From positions 1 to 40,625 of the forward strand of contig CAMZHV010000022.1 of NCBI GenBank assembly GCA_947307015.1: 40,625 nucleotides of DNA. Direction: 5' to 3'. The notes beneath the pieces were generated by a model that worked only from the letters and a program-made list of their open reading frames with translations, was not told the DNA's origin and did no database searches. Both the position numbers and the translations under genes were made by a program. Position 1 is the first letter of the stretch. Each line of letters begins with the position of its first letter. Positions 1 to 6,868 of the stretch are shown here, in pieces. The DNA comes from an uncultured Prevotellaceae bacterium (GTDB lineage Bacteria > Bacteroidota > Bacteroidia > Bacteroidales > Bacteroidaceae).

Positions 1-802
1 TTTTCAGCATGTTGAAGCATTTTGAGCGGATGTTGCTGGCACTACTTTCGTTATAGACATCAATGCCGACGATGTCCACATAGTCATCGCCCGGGTACCA
101 CTTGTAGCCGTCGCTGTAGGGCTTGTTCCACTCTGCTGCTGACGTCCATACCCAGATGAGGTTGTTGAGCCCATGGCGGTTGGTGAGCCGGTCGTACATC
201 ACGCGCCACAGCTCGTTGCAGGCCTCGGCATCGAGTCCCCACCAGAACCAGCGGCCACCCGCCTCGTGCAGCGGGCGCCACAACACGGGTATCTTGCGCT
301 GCTTGAGTTTCTTGAGGGTAGAGGCAACTTTGTCGATGTCCTTCATCATCTGCTTGTACTCTGCCGACTCTGGCTCGAAGATTTTCTTGACGTCGAAGCT
401 TGTCTGATTGTCACCTGTGCCTGGTGTGCAGGTCCAGTCCTGACCGTCGTTTGTCGGCATGTTCCAATGCCACATGCAACCAACGATACCACCATCCTTG
501 TGCCACTGAACAACCTCAGTGACATTGGTGTAGTCAATCCAGTTGGCTGGCGAGAAGGGCAGGTGGATGAAGTCGAAGAAGTTAATGGCTGGCCATTTGC
601 CCGTGTGCTGATACACCCACTTGGCTTCGTTGATATTCCAATTGACATTGGCGGTGCAGCCGGAAATGATCTTCTCGCCGTAGATCTCATGGAAGCATTG
701 CAGCAGTGCCTCGGCCTCGGCCGACAATTGGCGCGTTTCCTGTGCCTGAGTGAATCCGACAGGCAGCATCAACAGCAGAATGAACAAACTTCGTAATCTC
801 AT
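1..802 (-). CDS. GH26 beta-mannanase, N-terminal part (cut by window edge)
   Basis: Reading the minus strand from the ATG at 800-802 gives an open frame of 267 codons running off the window. It starts with a signal peptide (MRLRSLFILLLMLPVGF, then TQAQ), so the enzyme is exported. Glycoside hydrolase family 26 features follow: an ISGC segment, WPAINFFDF, a MWHWNMP strand, WRPLHEAGG carrying the acid/base glutamate, then WFWWGLDAEA, IWVWTS and WYPGDDYVDIVGIDVY. The nucleophile region lies beyond the edge. GH26 enzymes mainly cleave beta-1,4-mannan internally. The gene begins 22 bases after the GH26-CE7 gene ends and is probably co-transcribed with it. The N-terminal half is similar to the GH26 domain of that upstream neighbour, suggesting a duplicated pair with different attachments. 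Confidence 0.9.
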   Translation of the reverse strand, partial: MRLRSLFILLLMLPVGFTQAQETRQLSAEAEALLQCFHEIYGEKIISGCTANVNWNINEAKWVYQHTGKWPAINFFDFIHLPFSPANWIDYTNVTEVVQWHKDGGIVGCMWHWNMPTNDGQDWTCTPGTGDNQTSFDVKKIFEPESAEYKQMMKDIDKVASTLKKLKQRKIPVLWRPLHEAGGRWFWWGLDAEACNELWRVMYDRLTNRHGLNNLIWVWTSAAEWNKPYSDGYKWYPGDDYVDIVGIDVYNESSASNIRSKCFNMLK

Positions 803-823
803 TTTCCTATAATGTTTAGTTCT

Positions 824-3100
824 TTATTTCAGATAGTCGTTGATAAAAGCCTCGCGCGGGCGTAAGTATTTCTGTTCCCAAGGCTGACGTCGTTCGCCCG
901 AAGGCCACGCATGGGTGCGATAGGGCACGCAGTTAACGGTCTTCTTACCCTTCGCGTTGTTGAGCGCCGCCCATACGGCGGAAGGCGGACAGGTGGTGTC
1001 GATGAGGCCTATCTCGCAATAGATTTCAGCGCGAGAGTGACGAATGAGCTGGGCGCCGTCGAAATAAGGCAGCGTAGCATCGAGCTGTGCCATGGTGAGG
1101 TTAGGGTGGTTCTCGATGGGCTGTGGCCACCCGCTGCGGCGTCCCTTGCGCGCACCGCCCAGATCCTGCATCGCCGGTACGTTGAGCACCACGCACGACA
1201 CACGCGGGTCGAGGCCAGCCGCCGCCACAGCCTGTCCGCCACCCTGGCTTTCACCAATAACCAGAATGCGGCGGCCGTCCCATTCGGGCTGATGTGTCAT
1301 ATATTCTATGGCACGCAACAGACGCAGGTACATACCACGGAAATAGTAGGTCTCGCGGTCGGCGGCGTTGTGCTCGTAGTAGTCGCGCAACAGCCCGTTT
1401 TCGAGCATCCGATAGTAGTCGTCGCTTTGGCCGTTGAGCATGCCGTGGGCGTTGATGTCAAGGCTGAGTGCGCCATTGCCCAAAGCGGCATTGCTGACAC
1501 ATTCCCACTCTGAACAGCGACACCAGTTGCCGCTGACGCCTGCCGCACGACAGAGAATGATGATGGGCAGCGATTTCTTCTTCGCGCCCACAGGCTTGGC
1601 CATATAAGCGCGCACAGGAGCAGGCCCGAGGCAGTTGATTTCCACGTCCTGACAAGTGTAACGGCTTTCGAACTGTTGCGGCACGTCGAGCGCCGTGGTC
1701 TTCACCTGCATGGGCAGCGCCTTGAGCTGACGCTTCAGGTTGTCCCAATAGGCCATGAGGTCGGCGGGCTCATCGTAGCCGGCACGGAATCCTTCGGGCG
1801 CCACCACGTAACCGATGGCCTCGGGCTTGCCCGTCGTCTCCTTCAGCTCCACGGTGACAGCACAGGTGCTGTCCAGCGCCTGTTCCATCACGGTGAAGTC
1901 CACCGTCGAGGGCAGGATGCGGAACTCGCGGCACACCTTGTTATTATAATGTACGCTTACGATGAGCGAATCCAGCGGCACTGGCTCGGCATGGCAAGTG
2001 ACCACTGCCCGCTCACCCTTCTCATAAATGCCGCTCTCCTTGTTGATGCTCAAACGATACTTACCGGCACGATTGACCTCATCACGCGTCAGGATAAGCT
2101 TCTCGGAGAGGAACTGACGCCAGAAGGCATCATCGTTGTCGCGGCTGAACACGAAGGGCGTGGTCCACGGTGCCACAAAGAGCCAGCGGGCATCGTCCTG
2201 CTCCATGGCTGCGGCACCTGGCACACAGTCGCACTCGGCCAAGGCCAGCATCTTCGTCGGATACTTGCTGCGCAGGAGGTCGAACTGCTGCTTGAACGAG
2301 CCGTGCTTCGAAGGCACGCGGTACTGGTCGCGCGCCACGATATCTACGTATTCATCGCCCGGGTACCAGTCGTCATCGTCGAGTTCCGAGGTCCAGACGT
2401 AAATAAGGTTGTGTATGCCGCGCTCCATGAGATAGCGTTGGGCATAGAGGTACAGCTGCTTGAAAGCCTCGGCGCCGTCGCTTCCCCACCAAAACCAGGC
2501 CTTGCCGCCACGGTTGGTGTTTCCTGCCGCCTCGTGGAAGGGTCGCCAGAGGATGGGGATGCCTTGCTGCTGATAGTGCAGCAGGTAGCGGGCTATGGTG
2601 TCGAGGTTCTCGTTGATGATGCGATGCTCCGGGGTGCCGGGCTGCAAGGCACGGCGAGGCGAGAAGAGGGTGCCCGGGCGGCGACCTTCAGCGCCCGTGG
2701 GCGTATAGAACGCAAAGCCCTCCTTGCCCGACAGGTCGGCTGCTACGGGCACGCTCCAATGCCAGATGAAACCAACGATGCCGCCTGCGTCGTGCCAGGC
2801 CTTGGCCGTAGGACCCATGTAGTTGAGGTTGCGCTGGCGGAAGTGCTGGAAGTCGAAGATATTGATGGCAGGGTACTTGCCAGCACGTTCGTAGATGCCG
2901 TCGGCATCCATTGTGTTATAGTCCCATCGGGCCTGACAGCCCGAGAGCACCTGCTTGCCCCAAACCTTGTCGCGAAGATAGCGGTAGAGCTGACGCGTGG
3001 CCCCTGTAGCCTCGCGGTCAATGGGCTGCTGGGGGATTTGACCTGAGACTGAAACCACCAAGAGCATGGTCAGCAGGACGGGTAGAAAAGAACGTCTCAT
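824..3100 (-). CDS. Two-domain GH26 mannanase / CE7 acetyl esterase
   Basis: The protein has about 758 residues. I use the ATG at 3098-3100, because the frame only extends upstream to a TTG and the signal peptide (MRRSFLPVLLTMLLVVSVSG) begins here. The N-terminal half is GH26: INIFDFQHF, FIWHWSVP, WRPFHEAAG with the acid/base Glu, WFWWGSDG, YVWTSELDDDDWYPGDEY and ALAECD with the probable nucleophile Glu. After a linker comes a carbohydrate esterase 7 (acetyl xylan esterase-like) alpha/beta hydrolase: a GESQGGGQ nucleophile elbow, GLIDTTCPP with the acid Asp and YRTHAWP with the His. Joining a mannan backbone hydrolase to a deacetylase would suit acetylated (gluco)mannan. The substrate is inferred from the domains and from the neighbouring epimerase. 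Confidence 0.9.
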   Translation of the reverse strand: MRRSFLPVLLTMLLVVSVSGQIPQQPIDREATGATRQLYRYLRDKVWGKQVLSGCQARWDYNTMDADGIYERAGKYPAINIFDFQHFRQRNLNYMGPTAKAWHDAGGIVGFIWHWSVPVAADLSGKEGFAFYTPTGAEGRRPGTLFSPRRALQPGTPEHRIINENLDTIARYLLHYQQQGIPILWRPFHEAAGNTNRGGKAWFWWGSDGAEAFKQLYLYAQRYLMERGIHNLIYVWTSELDDDDWYPGDEYVDIVARDQYRVPSKHGSFKQQFDLLRSKYPTKMLALAECDCVPGAAAMEQDDARWLFVAPWTTPFVFSRDNDDAFWRQFLSEKLILTRDEVNRAGKYRLSINKESGIYEKGERAVVTCHAEPVPLDSLIVSVHYNNKVCREFRILPSTVDFTVMEQALDSTCAVTVELKETTGKPEAIGYVVAPEGFRAGYDEPADLMAYWDNLKRQLKALPMQVKTTALDVPQQFESRYTCQDVEINCLGPAPVRAYMAKPVGAKKKSLPIIILCRAAGVSGNWCRCSEWECVSNAALGNGALSLDINAHGMLNGQSDDYYRMLENGLLRDYYEHNAADRETYYFRGMYLRLLRAIEYMTHQPEWDGRRILVIGESQGGGQAVAAAGLDPRVSCVVLNVPAMQDLGGARKGRRSGWPQPIENHPNLTMAQLDATLPYFDGAQLIRHSRAEIYCEIGLIDTTCPPSAVWAALNNAKGKKTVNCVPYRTHAWPSGERRQPWEQKYLRPREAFINDYLK

Positions 3101-3126
3101 AATCGCTGTTTTTATCAATGGCGTTG

Positions 3127-3134
3127 CAAAGATA
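3127..3134 (-). promoter_or_regulatory. Bacteroidetes -7 element upstream of GH26-CE7
   Basis: The minus strand reads TATCTTTG, matching the TAnnTTTG consensus, 27 bases before the start codon. No clear TTTG -33 element is visible. It suggests that the two mannanases can be transcribed separately from the regulator upstream. Confidence 0.6.
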
Positions 3135-3188
3135 CGTGGAATCTTTTCGCTGGACTGACACTTTCTTAACCATTCGTGGCACCAAGCA

Positions 3189-4088
3189 TTAAACGATGAC
3201 TTTTTTCTTATGGAAATTCTCGCGGAACTCTTTGGGCGTGCAGCCTTTCTTTTGTTTGAAGATACGGTTGAAGTTGGACAAGGTGTTGAAACCGCAGTCG
3301 TAGCAGATCTCGCCCACCGTCTGGTCGGAGTCGATGAGCAGGCGCGAGGCCCGGCCGATACGAATGTCTATGATGTAGTTCGAGAGGGTGCGCCCCGTAC
3401 GCTGGTGGAAGAAGCGCGAGAAGGCCACGGGCGTCATCCCTACCAGGTCAGCCAGCGCCTCCAGGCGTATGTCCTCGCTGTAGTGCTGCGCGATGAACGC
3501 CTGCACCTTGGCCACGCGGCGGCTCTCGCTGCGTGTCTCGATGCGGGCAAACGACGAGCTGGAGAGCGTGCGGGCATCCTCGGACAACGACAGGTCGTAG
3601 AGCAGCTCCAGAAAAGTCAGAACGGCATGGAAGCCGCGCTGCTGGTGCGACAGGGCATCCAGCTTGCCATAGACCTTCATGATGGTGCTCAACGAGAAGG
3701 ACAGACCGCACTGCGCACGGTCGAGCATACGACGGATGGAGTGGAACTGATTCTTGCTCAGCAGGCTATTGGGCAGCACGTCGGAGGTGAACTGAATCGT
3801 AATCTCGCGGATGTCCGTGTTCGTGCAGGCGCCTTGCTCCCACACGTGCTCCAGATTGGGACTCGTGATGAGCACCAGGTCGTAATCGCCGATCGTCTCG
3901 CTGTGGTCACCCACCGTGCGACGCACGCCAGCACCGTTGCCTATGAAATTCAATTCGTACTCGGGGTGGCTATGGATTGGGAAGTCAAAAGTCGATTTAT
4001 GGCGGTCGGCAAGATAGAAGCAGTCGCTGTCACTCAGCGGCGTAATCTCGCGCATCACCGGCGTCAGGGAGGTACATTGTTGAGGCAT
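3189..4088 (-). CDS. AraC-family transcriptional regulator with cupin sensor domain
   Basis: About 299 residues from the ATG at 4086-4088. A longer frame to 4127 would overlap the epimerase stop by 20 bases. The N-terminal region (HSHPEYELNFIGNG and following) looks like the cupin ligand-binding domain of AraC regulators. The C-terminal 100 residues carry the two helix-turn-helix motifs: IRLEALADLVGMTPVAFSRF and TVGEICYDCGFNTLSNFNR, then FKQKKGCTPKEFRE, the AraC signature. It lies between the epimerase gene (20-base gap) and the mannanases, on the same strand, so it probably senses a manno-oligosaccharide or epimerised product and controls this locus. The ligand is not visible from sequence. 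Confidence 0.92.
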   Translation of the reverse strand: MPQQCTSLTPVMREITPLSDSDCFYLADRHKSTFDFPIHSHPEYELNFIGNGAGVRRTVGDHSETIGDYDLVLITSPNLEHVWEQGACTNTDIREITIQFTSDVLPNSLLSKNQFHSIRRMLDRAQCGLSFSLSTIMKVYGKLDALSHQQRGFHAVLTFLELLYDLSLSEDARTLSSSSFARIETRSESRRVAKVQAFIAQHYSEDIRLEALADLVGMTPVAFSRFFHQRTGRTLSNYIIDIRIGRASRLLIDSDQTVGEICYDCGFNTLSNFNRIFKQKKGCTPKEFRENFHKKKVIV

Positions 4089-4107
4089 GGTTGTTGAGGT
4101 TATAAGG

Positions 4108-5481
4108 TTATGAGGCAAGCATCGCATCGATGCGTTCTATGAGTTCCAGGCACATACGGCCGTTGTGGTAGGGGCATTTCCAAAAGCCGGCGTGGTCATC
4201 GTCGAGGTTCACGCTGCCGTCCTCGCGCACACTCCAGTACCACTCGCCAAGTTCGTGGTCGATGAGGTGATTCTTGATGAACTGCCACAGGCGCAGTGCC
4301 TTGTCCAATGCCGCCTCGTCGCCAAAGTGCTGATAGAGATTAAAGAAACCCACGACAGCCTCAGCCTGTACCCACCAATGGCGGTCGCGGTCGAAATGCG
4401 AGCCGTCGGGCTCTCCTTCATAAATCATAGAGCCGTCAGGTTGAAGGCCTTTTTCACTCGCCTTGGCCACCTCCTTTACCACAGACTCAACCTTATTTAA
4501 TATACGAGCGTCTGCGAGCACGAGTGCCGCCTCATGCAGCAGCCACGAACACTCGATATCGTGTCCATAGCTTTCCGTTGTGCTCATTCGCCGCCAATCC
4601 ATGTCGAAGAAGAGGTCGAGGTGATGCGTATCGGGGTTGAGGATGCAGGAGCAGAAAATCTCGATGAGTCGAGAAACAGATTCTCCCCTCTTCGCATTCC
4701 TATATTCATTGGAAATCGCTCCCTCCCTAATAGGGTGCCAGGAAGGCGGAACTATTAAGTGTTCCGCCTGGACTGGTTCGGGGGGAGAGTCTATCTTCAG
4801 TAGGTTTGCGTATGGTTCAATGATATGCAGATGCGTGTTCTGGCTCTTCGGATAGTTCTCATCTTTGGCTGATAGGCGCATGTCCGCAATCGGCTGCCAG
4901 TCGCGCGTGCAGGCCTCGATGTACCCGCCGTGCTCGTTGTCCCAGGCATGACGCTCAATGACATCGAAGAGCTGTAGCGCTATCTTCAATGCCTCTTCGT
5001 CACCTGTGGCGCGAGCGTATTCTGAGAAGCCATAGAGCATGAAGCCCTGAGCATAGAACTGCTTTTTCGTGTCCAATGGCTCACCGTCTGCCGTCACGCT
5101 CCAGTATGTCCCTCCATATTCCTTGTCCACGAAATGCTTGAGGATATAATCCTTAGTCATCGTGGCAGCTTCTAATAGAAACCTATAATCTTCACTTTTT
5201 GCTCCTTCACTTTTTGCTCCTTCACTTTTCATTTTTGACAGCACCCTATATGCTGCGCTCATGGTCCACAATAGGCGGGCATAGAGGATGGCGCCGCGTG
5301 GTGCATCTTTCATAATTATTCCATCTCCTGTCATTTGGCCAAACCACCCTCCGCGTTCATGGTCAAGCATTTTGTCGAGCCAAAACGGCAGAATGTTTTG
5401 TGTAAGACATTCGTAGACTTCACGGGATAGAGTGCGCAATAATGTCTCATTTGAAAGAAAATGGTAACTTTTTGCAGGCAT
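4108..5481 (-). CDS. AGE-family sugar 2-epimerase (cellobiose/mannobiose 2-epimerase type)
   Basis: 457 residues of the N-acylglucosamine 2-epimerase (alpha/alpha)6-barrel family. Recognisable segments are NILPFWLDKMLDHERGGWFG, KQFYAQGFMLYGFSEYARAT, DNEHGGYIEA, NTHLHIIEPYANL, DIECSWLLHEAA, HWWVQAEAVVGF, and a FWKCPYHNGRMCLE end with the conserved HNGR. This pattern fits cellobiose 2-epimerases, which act on mannobiose in mannan pathways. The protein is longer than the usual 390-410 residues because of two low-complexity inserts: a tandem KSEGA segment (from 5187-5235) and a stretch at 4680-4790 carrying a palindrome. No signal peptide is seen, so it is probably cytoplasmic. It is the first gene of the minus-strand mannan cluster. 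Confidence 0.88.
   Translation of the reverse strand: MPAKSYHFLSNETLLRTLSREVYECLTQNILPFWLDKMLDHERGGWFGQMTGDGIIMKDAPRGAILYARLLWTMSAAYRVLSKMKSEGAKSEGAKSEDYRFLLEAATMTKDYILKHFVDKEYGGTYWSVTADGEPLDTKKQFYAQGFMLYGFSEYARATGDEEALKIALQLFDVIERHAWDNEHGGYIEACTRDWQPIADMRLSAKDENYPKSQNTHLHIIEPYANLLKIDSPPEPVQAEHLIVPPSWHPIREGAISNEYRNAKRGESVSRLIEIFCSCILNPDTHHLDLFFDMDWRRMSTTESYGHDIECSWLLHEAALVLADARILNKVESVVKEVAKASEKGLQPDGSMIYEGEPDGSHFDRDRHWWVQAEAVVGFFNLYQHFGDEAALDKALRLWQFIKNHLIDHELGEWYWSVREDGSVNLDDDHAGFWKCPYHNGRMCLELIERIDAMLAS
4745..4770. repeat. Palindrome inside the epimerase gene
   Basis: The arms AGGCGGAAC and GTTCCGCCT surround a short AT centre. It sits in frame in the epimerase gene and encodes part of an insert (VQAEHLIVPPSWHPIREGA) absent from the typical family fold. 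It looks like a short repeat inserted without frame loss. Confidence 0.6.
5187..5235. repeat. 15-base direct repeat inside the epimerase gene
   Basis: The motif TTCACTTTTTGCTCC is repeated in tandem here. On the coding strand it gives KSEGAKSEGAKSED. Because the period is a multiple of three, the frame is kept. Confidence 0.7.
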
Positions 5482-5509
5482 AGTGAGACGATTTCTTCAT
5501 TTCACGTTA

Positions 5510-5517
5510 CAAAGATA
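5510..5517 (-). promoter_or_regulatory. -7 element for the epimerase-led mannan cluster
   Basis: The minus strand reads TATCTTTG (TAnnTTTG) 29 bases upstream of the epimerase ATG. The 284 bases from here to the next gene at 5802 are AT-rich and hold no convincing gene; they must also contain the divergent promoter for the nucleoside hydrolase. Confidence 0.6.
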
Positions 5518-5801
5518 TGAATAAAAGTAGCAAAAAAGTATTCCAAACATGAATAATTTCATTATTTGCTCATTATTTGCTAAAAAAAGCTCATCTCTGC
5601 CATTGTTCTACCAAATATTTCCTGAAAATATTGGCGATTTTATAGAAATTTTTATCGATACTTCATGGCAATAAAAAGGCTCGCTTTTCGTTATAATACA
5701 AAATCTGCAAAGAATTGAGAAGAAATGAGCATGAAAAGATCTTTTTAGAAGGTATCTTTTGGTGGGATTGTTCAAGATGTAATTAACGAAGAATAAACAC
5801 A

Positions 5802-6857
5802 ATGATTGAAAAGAAACTGTGGGTGTTTGCCGCCATCCTGACACTATGCGGCACGATAATGTTGACGTCGTGTACCGACGAAGATTCTCCTGCTAATGAC
5901 GGAGATGAAGCATACAAGGGTGTCCCGCTCGTCATCTATGATACTGATATTGGCTCCTCAACCGACGACCTCTTTGCCTTAGAGATGCTCTATCGCTATG
6001 AGGAGGAAGGCCGTTGCAAGCTGCTGGGTGTGGTGGTGGACCGCGAGGGCGAGGGCTGCGCTGCCGTGACCGATGTGATGAACACGTATTTTGGCCATCC
6101 CAATTTGCCCATCGGATTAGTGCGCAAGGGAATCAGCAATCCGCCGGTATGGATAGACTATAAGGCGTTGCCAACCTACACTACTGACGATGGTCAGCCG
6201 ATGTTTCGTCACACAGTCAGCGACTACTCGGCACTGCCCGAAGGCGCCACGCTCTACCGCCGACTGCTGGCTAAGCAACCCGCCCACTCGGTGAGCATTT
6301 GCTCCGTGGGCTTCGTCACAGCGTTGGCAGATCTGCTCACGTCAGCGGGCGACGACATTTCACCGCTCAGCGGCGTGGAACTTGTAAAGCAGAAAGTGAA
6401 ATGCCTCTATATTATGGGTGGAGTGTTCGGTGAATCCGTTGAGCCAGATTTCAACTTCGCTCAGGGCTTCACTTTTGCCCAGACCTTTTTCCGTCTCTGG
6501 CCTGCGGAGGTTGATATCGTTTTCTCGCCGATGGAGGTGGGGCAGGAAGTTGAATATAAGCCCGAGCAGGTCATCAGTGACATTTCATGGACCGATATCC
6601 ACCCCATCAAGCAGGTTTACATGACTTGCAACTGCGACACGGGGCAGAAGATGTGGGATCCAATGGTCGTCATTCATGCTGTGGAGGGTGACGCGTCTTT
6701 CGCTCTTTCAGAACGAGGTACCGTTACGCTCACGTCAAAAGCCGAAACAATCTTCGCGCCCTCTGCGACAGGAAACTGCCGATACCAATTGCCCGGAGAT
6801 GAAATGTGGAACGCCCAGATTTTAGAGAAGATCAGGAAGTATAATAAAATGAAGTAA
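5802..6857 (+). CDS. Inosine/uridine-preferring nucleoside hydrolase family lipoprotein
   Basis: 351 residues. The N-terminus has a lipoprotein signal (hydrophobic run ending LTSC, Cys24), so it is probably exported and lipid-anchored. The mature part begins with VIYDTDIGSSTDDLFALEML, the aspartate-rich calcium-binding motif of nucleoside N-ribohydrolases. Later landmarks are VSICSVGFVTALADLL, LYIMGGVFG, DFNFAQG and WDPMVVIHAV. The last corresponds to the family's HDP segment with His replaced by Trp. The family cleaves the N-glycosidic bond of ribonucleosides. Exported, divergent members of this family are frequent in Bacteroidetes polysaccharide loci, and their substrates are often unknown. 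Transcription diverges from the epimerase and converges on the GH2 gene. Confidence 0.85.
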   Translation: MIEKKLWVFAAILTLCGTIMLTSCTDEDSPANDGDEAYKGVPLVIYDTDIGSSTDDLFALEMLYRYEEEGRCKLLGVVVDREGEGCAAVTDVMNTYFGHPNLPIGLVRKGISNPPVWIDYKALPTYTTDDGQPMFRHTVSDYSALPEGATLYRRLLAKQPAHSVSICSVGFVTALADLLTSAGDDISPLSGVELVKQKVKCLYIMGGVFGESVEPDFNFAQGFTFAQTFFRLWPAEVDIVFSPMEVGQEVEYKPEQVISDISWTDIHPIKQVYMTCNCDTGQKMWDPMVVIHAVEGDASFALSERGTVTLTSKAETIFAPSATGNCRYQLPGDEMWNAQILEKIRKYNKMK

Positions 6858-6868
6858 TAATAGACTGT

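Noticed and set aside
1676..3046. 456-residue plus-strand frame opposite the GH26-CE7 gene
   Set aside because: It is a high-GC antisense shadow; the minus-strand protein has full catalytic motifs.
5608..5844. 78-residue minus-strand frame between the epimerase and the nucleoside hydrolase
   Set aside because: AT-rich chance frame overlapping the start of the nucleoside hydrolase; no family pattern.
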